Notes: a model not told the origin generated them from the sequence alone. 7,129 nucleotides of DNA from Patescibacteria group bacterium (GCA_030917025.1 JAUPVN010000031.1:1-7129), one strand, 5' to 3'; shown: positions 1-5,478, numbered from the stretch's first letter. Translations and numbers: made by a program.

Positions 1-2
1 CA

Positions 3-545
3 AAGCCATTAGTAACACAAGCCGCAAATAATGCAGATGTTGTTATTGTAAGCATGCACTGGGGAACAGAGTATAGCCCTACAGAAAACGATTTTCAAAA
101 AAATGCCGCTAAAGTGTTAGCGGAAAGTGGTGCAGACGTAATAATTGGGGCAGGGCCACATGTATTACAACCTGTAGACAAAATAGTTTCAGAGGGTGGC
201 CGTGAAACATTAGTTTGGTATAGTTTGGGAAACTTTTTAAGTGCACAGCTAGATCTAGCCTCTTTAATTGGTGGCATTTCGGTTATGGATTTTGCCAAAT
301 CAGAAAATGGAGCAAAACTAGAATCAATAGGTTTTATACCATCTTATATGCACTATGAATGGACGCCACAGCAAAAAGCTGCCGATGCCTTATTAGAAAG
401 AAAAAACTTTATGGTTTATCCTCTAGAAAAAGCTACAGATCCGCTGTCTCGTTCGTTATTTAATACTACAGTAGAAGCTCAAACAAACTATGTTAAAAAC
501 GTTTTAAACACCCATATAAACGTGCCACTCTTACCAACCCAATAA
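3..545 (+). CDS. CapA family protein (PGA_cap domain), 5'-truncated by the window edge
   Basis: The frame is open from the window's first bases to TAA at 543-545, giving 180 visible residues; the true start lies to the left, and the ATG at 54 is only an internal Met. Seen: a hydrophobic strand followed by HWGTEY (visible residues 19-24), then GADVIIG-AGPHVLQP (about 43-57), then YSLGNF (73-78). These three blocks in this order are the signature of the C-terminal half of the CapA/PGA_cap domain, a metallophosphoesterase-like fold linked in other bacteria to poly-gamma-glutamate capsule or other surface polymers. Family members usually read GxHPHV; here the residue before PH is Gly, so one frequent His is replaced. 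The substrate cannot be told from sequence. The last ~100 residues (LESIGFIPSYM onward) fit the family's variable end. The stop codon abuts that of the convergent carboxypeptidase gene with no base between. Sure of the family, unsure of the role. Confidence 0.85.
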   Translation, partial: KPLVTQAANNADVVIVSMHWGTEYSPTENDFQKNAAKVLAESGADVIIGAGPHVLQPVDKIVSEGGRETLVWYSLGNFLSAQLDLASLIGGISVMDFAKSENGAKLESIGFIPSYMHYEWTPQQKAADALLERKNFMVYPLEKATDPLSRSLFNTTVEAQTNYVKNVLNTHINVPLLPTQ

Positions 546-574
546 TTATAGATTAAAAAATTCTTCTAGGGTTG
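535..574. terminator. weak hairpin across the convergent stop codons, possible bidirectional terminator
   Basis: CAACCC at 535-540 is complementary to GGGTTG at 569-574, with TAGA (549-552) and TCTA (565-568) able to pair inside the 28-nt loop. The hairpin spans both stop codons of the convergent pair. There is no good T-run directly after either arm, so it is only a weak candidate for a shared terminator. Confidence 0.2.
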
Positions 575-1310
575 TATTTTGGGAATATATTTTTTGGGCA
601 AGATCTTTGCCAACATATCTAAAATGCCATGGTTCATATTGGTATCCTGTAATTTTATCTTTATATAAAGGGTATCTTAATATAAAGCCATACTTATATG
701 CGTTGTCTTTAAGCCATATGCCATCTTTTGTGTCTGCAAAACATGCCTCTAAGTAGCATTCTCTGTTTGTAGAAGCAATATCTAATGCTAAGCCTGTTTG
801 ATGTTCGCTTGTTCCTGGTTTTGCGGATACTGTATCTGCTTCTGCCTGGCCTAAGCTTTGTACTAAGTTATTATAATAAAAACCCTGTAGTTCGGCAGAT
901 CTATAACCACTAGCTAACATTAGATCTAAATTATTTTTTTTTGCATCTACAAATAATGACTCAAGGTTAGGTGCAACAATATTTCTAATACTATTTTCTG
1001 AATTGCTTTTTTGATTATTTAAAGTTACGTTAGGACTAACCAAATCGCTTGGGACATAGCTAAGTAAAATTGGTCTATTTTTATTAACAATAATAAATTG
1101 ACTTGCAGGGTCGTTAATATCTATATTATCTTTGGGTTGTTCGTTTAATGTAGTGTTACTACTTGGTGATATATTTTGGCTAACATCATTATTTTGTTCT
1201 TTATTACTTAACTTTGTATAAGTAAAGAAAAGAATAGTGGCCATTACTAAACAAATAATAAACGTTATAATATATATTTTTTTAGATTTAGTTTTTTTAC
1301 TATGATTCAT
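546..1310 (-). CDS. membrane-anchored D-alanyl-D-alanine carboxypeptidase, VanY/M15 zinc family
   Basis: Predicted to remove the terminal D-Ala from peptidoglycan stem peptides outside the membrane. The 254-residue protein has a basic cytoplasmic start (residues 1-11), one hydrophobic signal-anchor segment (about 12-30), a low-complexity Asn/Ser/Gln-rich linker (about 33-70) and an M15 catalytic domain (about 85-250). Motifs seen: SGYRS (134-138), SEHQTGLALD with zinc ligands H170 and D177, and EPWH with catalytic E226 and third zinc ligand H229. By family knowledge the active site is complete. C185 and C190 are the only cysteines outside the membrane segment and could form a small disulfide loop. 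The ATG at 1308-1310 has no Shine-Dalgarno sequence upstream; a -10-like TAATAT ends 8 nt before it, suggesting a leaderless mRNA. It is divergent from a second, serine-type carboxypeptidase and convergent with the capA-like gene. Without glycopeptide-resistance neighbours it is most likely a housekeeping wall-remodelling enzyme. The exact substrate (D-Ala-D-Ala or another peptide bond) is inferred. Confidence 0.9.
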   Translation of the reverse strand: MNHSKKTKSKKIYIITFIICLVMATILFFTYTKLSNKEQNNDVSQNISPSSNTTLNEQPKDNIDINDPASQFIIVNKNRPILLSYVPSDLVSPNVTLNNQKSNSENSIRNIVAPNLESLFVDAKKNNLDLMLASGYRSAELQGFYYNNLVQSLGQAEADTVSAKPGTSEHQTGLALDIASTNRECYLEACFADTKDGIWLKDNAYKYGFILRYPLYKDKITGYQYEPWHFRYVGKDLAQKIYSQNTTLEEFFNL

Positions 1311-1318
1311 TAATTTAT

Positions 1319-1324
1319 ATATTA
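1319..1324 (-). promoter_or_regulatory. -10-like element for the VanY-type gene (leaderless configuration)
   Basis: Read on the minus strand, TAATAT lies at 1324-1319, followed by 8 nt and then the ATG at 1310. With a usual 6-8 nt from the -10 element to the start site, transcription would begin at or within 1-2 nt of the start codon. The -35 region (about 1347-1342, TATTAT) is a poor match. This is a prediction only. Confidence 0.4.
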
Positions 1325-1337
1325 GCTGTTTATGCTA
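1323..1337. repeat. inverted repeat TAGC-N7-GCTA at the midpoint of the divergent promoter
   Basis: TAGC (1323-1326) and GCTA (1334-1337) are perfect inverted arms around a 7-nt centre. The symmetry centre, 1330, is exactly halfway between the two divergent ATGs (1310 and 1350), and the arms overlap both candidate -10 elements. It could be an operator controlling both carboxypeptidase genes. The arms are short, so chance is a real alternative. Confidence 0.3.
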
Positions 1338-1341
1338 TAAA
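1333..1341 (+). promoter_or_regulatory. extended -10 element for the S11 carboxypeptidase gene (leaderless configuration)
   Basis: TGC followed by TATAAA (1333-1341) is an extended -10 (TGn plus hexamer). Exactly 8 nt separate it from the ATG at 1350, so the transcript would begin at about the start codon. The sequence before the ATG (AATAATAGT) holds no Shine-Dalgarno match. The position expected for a -35 box (about 1313-1318, ATTTAT) is weak, which an extended -10 can tolerate. Confidence 0.5.
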
Positions 1342-1349
1342 ATAATAGT

Positions 1350-2612
1350 ATGAGTCTAAATAATAAGTATAATTATAGACATAAAAAAACTAGTCTTAAT
1401 TATAATTATCGTAAACCATTAAAGCGTGGCAAAAATTATAAGCGTTATATGACCTTTAGTTTAATAATATTAAGTTTGCTAATAGTTATATTTGCATTTG
1501 TAAAACCTTTGCCACATATTACGGCACAATCAAACTCTATTACAATACCTTCTATTGGGGGCAATCAAATGCCATGGCCAAGCACCGGAAATTCTGCAAT
1601 AGGAGCACAATACTTTGGGCCATTATTAAGTAATGATGATGATTCTTCTGTACCCATTGCAAGCACTGCAAAAATATTTACAGCTTTGTTGATTAATAAC
1701 AAAAACCCAATTAAGGGAGATGGAGATAAGCTATTAATAGATAACCAAGATGTACAAATAATGCAAGAATATATATCTAAAAATGGCTCTATTTTGCCAG
1801 TAAATATTGGCCAAGAATTATCCCAAAAAGAAGCTATGCAAGCGTTGTTAATTGTTTCTGCTAATAATATTGCCGATACAATGGCCATAAAAGCATTTGG
1901 GTCTGTAGAAGCTTATGTGTCTTATGCTAATACTACGCTAAAAGAATGGGGCTTTGTAAATACAAATATTGCCGATGCAAGTGGGTATTCTCCATTAACA
2001 AAAAGCACGGCGTCTGAACTGGTAAAAGCAGCCGATATGTTAATTTCTAACCCCGATTTGGCACAAATAGTTAATACTGCGCAAATAGAATCAGCCAATT
2101 TAGGAATAATACAAAATACAAATAAAATTTTGGGTACAAATGGTGTAATAGGCATTAAAACCGGGAACACAGATGAAGCAGGTGGGTGTTTTGTGCTTGC
2201 ACAAAAAATAACTTTAGCAGAAGGTCAAATAGTTACAATGTTGGTTGCTGTTTTAAATCAATATAATGTGCCAGATGCTATTGTTCAATCGCTCAACTTA
2301 TCGCAAGCAGCTTCCGCTGGGTTTGCTTATAAAACAATTATTCCTAAAGACCAAGTTGTTAACCAATATGTAACAAATTGGGGAGAATCGTACGATGTTG
2401 TAACTAAAGACGATACCAAAGCAACCATTTGGCAATGGAAAGAAACAGTATTGCCCATACAAAGCAAGATATTATCTGTTAACCACTCTATAAATGAGCC
2501 CGTTGGCGTTATAGAAGTAAAATCTAACAATACGTCTAGCACAACACAATTAGTTCTAAATAATAAGATAGAAAAGCCATCTATAATGTGGCGATTCACT
2601 AATATTATTTAG
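1350..2612 (+). CDS. serine-type D-Ala-D-Ala carboxypeptidase (peptidase S11, DacA-like low-molecular-mass PBP)
   Basis: Predicted to trim the terminal D-Ala of peptidoglycan pentapeptides outside the membrane. The three active-site motifs of the penicillin-binding/S11 fold are intact: S-T-A-K at 105-108 (S105 nucleophile, K108 general base), S-A-N at 170-172 and K-T-G at 270-272. DASGYSP (209-215) also matches the family. Residues 1-33 are a cytoplasmic tail with 11 Lys/Arg, no acidic residue and six Tyr, including a repeated YNYR; residues about 35-51 are a hydrophobic signal-anchor. The C-terminal ~90 residues (about 330-420) may be a beta domain like that following the catalytic domain in PBP5, but no amphipathic C-terminal anchor helix is evident, so anchoring is probably N-terminal. 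Total 420 residues, usual for the family. ATG 1350 was chosen because of the -10 element 8 nt upstream; Met34 (1449) is an alternative that would remove the basic tail, but it has no ribosome binding site either. Divergent from the VanY-type gene; the next gene downstream has its own promoter. Confidence 0.92.
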   Translation: MSLNNKYNYRHKKTSLNYNYRKPLKRGKNYKRYMTFSLIILSLLIVIFAFVKPLPHITAQSNSITIPSIGGNQMPWPSTGNSAIGAQYFGPLLSNDDDSSVPIASTAKIFTALLINNKNPIKGDGDKLLIDNQDVQIMQEYISKNGSILPVNIGQELSQKEAMQALLIVSANNIADTMAIKAFGSVEAYVSYANTTLKEWGFVNTNIADASGYSPLTKSTASELVKAADMLISNPDLAQIVNTAQIESANLGIIQNTNKILGTNGVIGIKTGNTDEAGGCFVLAQKITLAEGQIVTMLVAVLNQYNVPDAIVQSLNLSQAASAGFAYKTIIPKDQVVNQYVTNWGESYDVVTKDDTKATIWQWKETVLPIQSKILSVNHSINEPVGVIEVKSNNTSSTTQLVLNNKIEKPSIMWRFTNII

Positions 2613-2649
2613 TAATAAATGACTATTATTATAAATTCTAAATATACGC

Positions 2650-2678
2650 TTTACATATCTTATGCTATCTGATAATAT
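2650..2678 (+). promoter_or_regulatory. candidate main promoter of the ribosomal protein operon
   Basis: TTTACA (2650-2655, five of six to TTGACA) is followed after 17 nt by TAATAT (2673-2678). A start near 2685 would give a leader of about 130 nt before rplC. GATAAT at 2671 is an alternative -10 with a 15-nt spacer. It lies in the only sizeable gap of the window, directly in front of the operon. Confidence 0.55.
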
Positions 2679-2744
2679 AGTACGGTATATTAAACAGCTC
2701 CTTGGTGAATTGGCAAGTTGCCTAAAAAATTGGGCAAAACTACC

Positions 2745-2773
2745 TTTAACCAAGAATTTTTATGCCGTATAAA
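2745..2773 (+). promoter_or_regulatory. possible second, weaker promoter inside the leader
   Basis: TATAAA (2768-2773) lies 17 nt after TTTAAC (2745-2750). The -35 match is poor (three of six). If used, the transcript would start near 2780 and carry about 35 nt before rplC, skipping most of the leader hairpins. Confidence 0.2.
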
Positions 2774-2806
2774 TTAGCGTTTATTGGTTTGAGCACTAAA
2801 ATGTAA
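2762..2806 (+). other. possible 14-codon leader ORF ending in the rplC ribosome binding site
   Basis: ATG at 2762 opens a frame encoding MPYKLAFIGLSTKM and ends at TAA 2804-2806, whose bases overlap the rplC ribosome binding site (TAAGGAG, 2804-2810). No convincing ribosome binding site precedes it, and 14 open codons are easily found by chance. Noted because the stop position would allow coupling of its translation to rplC. Confidence 0.15.
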
Positions 2807-2814
2807 GGAGAACT

Positions 2815-3426
2815 ATGAAAGCACTCATTACGAGGAAGGTAGGAATGACGAGTATCATTACAGATGCTGGCGTTGTTACACCTATAACCTTGCTTTCCGC
2901 TAGTCCCTGCGTTGTTACGCAGGTTAAAACTGCAGAGTCAGATGGCTATGCTGCAGTACAGCTTGGATTTGAAACATCCAAAAAGATTGGTAAATCCCAA
3001 GCGGGTCATTTTAAAAAATCTGGCTCCAACCCTAAAATTATTCGTGAGTTTCGTGTTTCTGAAATTTCCGAAGATTTAAAAGTTGGTGCTAAATTAGCGG
3101 CAGATACTTTTTCTGTTGGTGATGTAGTAAACGTAACAGGGGTTAGTAAAGGCAAAGGTTTTGCTGGAACAATTAAAAGACATAATTTTAAAAGAGGCCG
3201 CAAAACTCATGGTGGCCAAAGCTATCGTAGGCCTGGATCAATTGGATCTATGTATCCTCAAAAGATTTTTAAAGGTAAAAAAATGGCAGGTCAAATGGGT
3301 AACGAGCAAGTTACAGTGCAAAATTTGCACATTGCATTAGTTGATACAGAAAATTCTGTTATTGGTGTTGTAGGTGCTGTTCCTGGGCCTCGTAAGGGTA
3401 TTGTTGTTGTAAAGGGAGCAAAATAA
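2815..3426 (+). CDS. rplC: 50S ribosomal protein uL3 (L3)
   Basis: Early-assembling large-subunit protein that binds 23S rRNA and reaches towards the peptidyl transferase centre with its long loop. Seen: the N-terminal MKALITRKVGMTSI block shared by the family, the VTGVSKGKGFAGTIKRHNF block (107-125), RGRKTHGG (127-134), RPGSIG (139-144), FKGKKMAGQMGNEQVTVQNL (152-171) and AVPGPRKG (188-195). Its 203 residues are normal for the family. The Gln of the E. coli GSIGQ segment is Ser here, as in many other lineages. The start at 2815 is set by TAAGGAG (2804-2810) with 4 nt spacing. It is the first gene of the operon: rpsJ, normally upstream, is replaced by a promoter and leader. The stop overlaps the rplD start by one base (TAATG). 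Confidence 0.98.
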   Translation: MKALITRKVGMTSIITDAGVVTPITLLSASPCVVTQVKTAESDGYAAVQLGFETSKKIGKSQAGHFKKSGSNPKIIREFRVSEISEDLKVGAKLAADTFSVGDVVNVTGVSKGKGFAGTIKRHNFKRGRKTHGGQSYRRPGSIGSMYPQKIFKGKKMAGQMGNEQVTVQNLHIALVDTENSVIGVVGAVPGPRKGIVVVKGAK

Positions 3427-4061
3427 TGGCTGTTTCTACATATACTGCTACTGGTACAAAAGCTACTACTGCAGCTAAACTTAATAAAGATATTTTTGAA
3501 ACAGAAGTTACAAACCATGAACTTCTTAAGCAGTCGTATGTTACTTATATGGCTAACGGGCGTTTAAATTTAGCTAAAACCTTAAAAAGAGGCGAAGTTA
3601 GCGGTGGTGGTAAAAAACCATGGCGTCAAAAAGGTACCGGTAATGCCCGTACCGGCTCTATACGTAACCCAATTTGGCGTGGAGGTGGCATTACTTTTGG
3701 CCCAAGTGGTAATGAAAATTATAGTAAAAAGCTAAATGTTCAAGCCAAGAGGCAGGCTTTGCGACAGGCTCTTACTGTTGCCACTCAAGAAAAGAACTTT
3801 ATTGTAGTGGACGATTTTAAAACTAATGGTAAGGTTAAAGACACTGTTAATTTATTAAGTAAAATTGGTGCATCCAGAAAAACAATTTTAGTCGTAAATG
3901 AACTAAATGATTTAGTACTTAGAGCTACAAATAACTTAACGGATGTGTACCCAGTTTATGTTCGTAATTTAAGCGTTGTAGATATTTTAGATGCGAATAC
4001 AATAGTTGTTTCTAAAAAATCTTTAGAAACAATTGATGAATGGTTAGGAGCAAAGAAATGA
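3426..4061 (+). CDS. rplD: 50S ribosomal protein uL4 (L4)
   Basis: Large-subunit protein whose extended loop lines the nascent-peptide exit tunnel next to uL22; in E. coli it also represses its own operon by binding the leader. The loop signature is clear: RGEVSGGGKKPWRQKGTG (55-72), then NARTGSIRNPIWRGGG (73-88) and TFGP (90-93). The globular part follows, with AKRQALRQALT (107-117). The 211-residue length is typical. The N-terminal ~20 residues are Thr/Ala-rich (TATGTKATTAAK) and do not match the usual start well, as often seen in this protein. Start 3426 shares one base with the rplC stop, and GGGAG (3414-3418) lies 7 nt upstream. It ends with TGA in an ATGA overlap with rplW. As the E. 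coli homologue is the S10-operon regulator, it is the first suspect for acting on the leader at 2681-2814 (inference). Confidence 0.98.
   Translation: MAVSTYTATGTKATTAAKLNKDIFETEVTNHELLKQSYVTYMANGRLNLAKTLKRGEVSGGGKKPWRQKGTGNARTGSIRNPIWRGGGITFGPSGNENYSKKLNVQAKRQALRQALTVATQEKNFIVVDDFKTNGKVKDTVNLLSKIGASRKTILVVNELNDLVLRATNNLTDVYPVYVRNLSVVDILDANTIVVSKKSLETIDEWLGAKK
4045..4050 (+). promoter_or_regulatory. ribosome binding site that fixes the rplW start
   Basis: TAGGAG inside the last codons of rplD lies 7 nt before ATG 4058. It is downstream of the in-frame ATG at 4040, so it cannot serve that start and supports the shorter uL23. Confidence 0.75.
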
Positions 4062-4366
4062 ATCTAATTATAACTCCAAGAGTTAGTGAAAAAGCATATG
4101 CTCAGGCTGGTACTTTAGATACATATGTTTTCATTGTTCCTTTAAGCTCTAATAAGATAGAGGTTAAAAAAGCTGTTGAACAAGAATACGAAGTTACGGT
4201 TATTGCGGTAAATATAGTTAATCAAAATGGTAAACCTAAGCAAAGCTATCGTAAGGGCGGCCGAACTATGCCAGGAAACAGAAGTGATTCTAAAAAAGCT
4301 TATGTTAGAATCAAAGCTGGCCAGAGTATCCCTGTGTTTGCTGCACAAGAACAGGAGTCTAAATAA
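4058..4366 (+). CDS. rplW: 50S ribosomal protein uL23 (L23)
   Basis: Large-subunit protein at the tunnel exit, the docking site for trigger factor and signal recognition particle in known bacteria. The 102-residue product begins MNLIITPRVSEKAY, the normal family start. SNKIEVKKAVEQEYEV (about 31-46) is the conserved helix, followed by the VNIVNQNGKPK strand-loop and the SDSKKAYVRI strand near the end. The longest open frame starts at 4040 (adding MVRSKE), but that ATG lies inside uL4, lacks a ribosome binding site, and gives residues absent from the family; ATG 4058 has TAGGAG 7 nt upstream and sits in an ATGA overlap with the rplD stop, a typical coupling junction. The stop overlaps the rplB ATG by one base. 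The surface Glu near the N-terminus that contacts trigger factor in E. coli was not judged. Confidence 0.96.
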   Translation: MNLIITPRVSEKAYAQAGTLDTYVFIVPLSSNKIEVKKAVEQEYEVTVIAVNIVNQNGKPKQSYRKGGRTMPGNRSDSKKAYVRIKAGQSIPVFAAQEQESK

Positions 4367-5205
4367 TGTCTGTAACAGCACTTAAGCCAAATACACCCGG
4401 TCAGCGCGGTATGACCACGCAAGATTTTGATGAAATAACAACAAAAAAACCTGTTAAAAGTTTAATAGTAATTAAAAAAGGTTCTGTTGGCAGAAACAAC
4501 CAAGGGCGTATAACCACGCGCCATAGAGGTGGTGGAGTTAGACGATATTACCGAATTGTAAATTATAACTTAGCTCAAGGTATAACCGCAACAGTAGAAG
4601 AGATTGAATACGATCCAAACCGCTCAGCTAGAATTGCTCGTATAAAAGACCAAGATGGTGCATATCATTATATTATTGCTGCACAAGGTCTTAAAAAAGG
4701 CGATAAGATTGTATCTAACGAGGAAGCGGCAATTGCCACCGGGAACCGTGTACCACTAAAAAACATTCCAACTGGTAGCACCATTTATGCTATAGAGCTT
4801 CAGCCGGGCAAAGGCGCTCAATTAGTACGTAGTGCTGGTAATAGTGCTCAGCTAGTTGCCAAAGAAGGAGACTACGCTCAAGTTAAATTGCCAAGTGGAG
4901 AAGTAAGAAAAATTCATGTTAATTGCAGTGCTCACATTGGTAATGTAGGTAATGTTCAGCACCAAAATATTAAAATTGGTAAAGCTGGGCGCAATCGTCA
5001 TAAAGGAATCAGACCAACTGTTCGTGGTGTTGTAATGAACGCTGTAGACCATCCACATGGTGGTGGAGATGGCGGTCGTCATGGAATGGGTAAAGCTCCA
5101 AGAACACCATGGGGCCAAAAAACACTTGGTTTTAAAACGCGTCGTCGTAAGACTTCAAATTCATTTATTGTTAAAAGCCTTCATCAGGCTAAGAGGAGAG
5201 GTTAA
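4366..5205 (+). CDS. rplB: 50S ribosomal protein uL2 (L2)
   Basis: One of the most conserved large-subunit proteins, needed for subunit association and peptidyl transferase activity. Length of 279 residues is normal. Seen in order: the start with NTPGQRGMTTQDF (9-21), GRNNQGRITTRHRGGG (42-57), the OB-like domain with EYDPNRSARIA (81-91), the SH3-like domain with KLPSGEVRKI (174-183), and the C-terminal VMNAVDHPHGGGDGG (223-237) with H229, the family's functionally important histidine, then TPWGQKTLGFKTRRRK (247-262). The phrase QDFDEITTKKPVKSL (19-33) looks Saccharibacteria-like to me (recognition, not a search). Start 4366 has AGGAG at 4353-4357, 8 nt upstream, and shares one base with the rplW stop. 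Confidence 0.99.
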   Translation: MSVTALKPNTPGQRGMTTQDFDEITTKKPVKSLIVIKKGSVGRNNQGRITTRHRGGGVRRYYRIVNYNLAQGITATVEEIEYDPNRSARIARIKDQDGAYHYIIAAQGLKKGDKIVSNEEAAIATGNRVPLKNIPTGSTIYAIELQPGKGAQLVRSAGNSAQLVAKEGDYAQVKLPSGEVRKIHVNCSAHIGNVGNVQHQNIKIGKAGRNRHKGIRPTVRGVVMNAVDHPHGGGDGGRHGMGKAPRTPWGQKTLGFKTRRRKTSNSFIVKSLHQAKRRG

Positions 5206-5208
5206 ACA

Positions 5209-5478
5209 ATGAGTCGTTCATTAAAAAAAGGACCATTTATAGACCCTAAGCTTGCAAAAAAAGTGGCGGCTTTAGGATCAGAAGATCGAACAATAATTAA
5301 AACCTGGGCTCGATCATGTACTATTCCACCAGAATTTGTAGGAAAAACAATTGCTGTACATAATGGTCGTTTGCATGTGCCCGTTTTTATTTCAGAAAAT
5401 ATGGTAGGTCATAAATTAGGTGAATTCTCTCCTACCCGTAAGTTCCGCAGCCACGGCGGTAAGATGGCAAAGAAATAG
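5209..5478 (+). CDS. rpsS: 30S ribosomal protein uS19 (S19)
   Basis: Small-subunit head protein that contacts uS13 and the large subunit. The 89-residue product starts MSRSLKKGPFID and carries IIKTWARS (29-36), PPEFVGKTIAVHNGR (40-54), HVPVFISENMVGHKLGEFSP (56-75) and the basic end RKFRSHGGKMAKK, all family blocks in order. ARSCTIPPEF departs slightly from the usual (S/A)RRSTIxPEF. A long purine ribosome binding site (AGAGGAGAGG, 5192-5201) lies in the rplB tail; the two genes are 3 nt apart. Its TAG stop (5476-5478) overlaps the ribosome binding site of rplV. Confidence 0.98.
   Translation: MSRSLKKGPFIDPKLAKKVAALGSEDRTIIKTWARSCTIPPEFVGKTIAVHNGRLHVPVFISENMVGHKLGEFSPTRKFRSHGGKMAKK

Larger units (their letters stand above)
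2681..2814 (+). promoter_or_regulatory. structured 5' leader of the ribosomal protein operon, candidate autoregulatory RNA
   Basis: The 202-bp gap 2613-2814 holds the promoter and this leader; 2613-2649 is plain AT-rich sequence with nothing recognisable. In the leader, TACGGTATA (2681-2689) can pair with TATGCCGTA (2761-2769; one G-U), closing a large domain. Inside it CTTGGT (2701-2706) pairs with ACCAAG (2749-2754), and GGCA (2712-2715) with TGCC (2719-2722). Two arms have competing partners: TTGCC (2718-2722) can also pair with GGCAA (2733-2737), and AACCAA (2748-2753) with TTGGTT (2784-2789). The ACCAAG arm is followed by AATTTTTAT, a short T-run. Known from families: the E. coli S10 operon leader is bound by its own product L4 (uL4), which is encoded second here. 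Feedback control in this organism is inferred; no match to a known leader family is claimed. Confidence 0.4.

Noticed and set aside
546..1310. Glycopeptide-resistance vanY
   Set aside because: No vanR/S, vanH/A/X neighbours; M15 carboxypeptidases of this kind are common wall-maintenance enzymes.
1565..1888. Antisense open frame opposite the S11 gene, and similar ones opposite other genes (for example 4852-5118, 6613-6882)
   Set aside because: They are low-quality, Cys/Ser/Phe-rich mirror translations of clearly conserved genes, with no ribosome binding site or family motif.
2619..2672. 17-codon open frame after the S11 gene (MTIIINSKYTLYISYAI)
   Set aside because: AT-rich, overlaps the promoter and lies upstream of the predicted start site; no ribosome binding site.
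2701..2761. Plain rho-independent terminator of the S11 gene
   Set aside because: The CTTGGT/ACCAAG stem is 6 bp with a 42-nt interior, the T-run is separated by AA, and it lies downstream of the operon promoter; an attenuator or leader fold fits better.
4040..4057. Longer rplW start at ATG 4040 (MVRSKE extension)
   Set aside because: No ribosome binding site before it, the residues do not belong to uL23, and TAGGAG at 4045-4050 serves ATG 4058.
4059..4061. TGA read as glycine (code 25), as in some CPR lineages
   Set aside because: uL4 has its normal length when ending at this TGA, and no other gene contains an in-frame TGA, whereas recoded genomes use it often.
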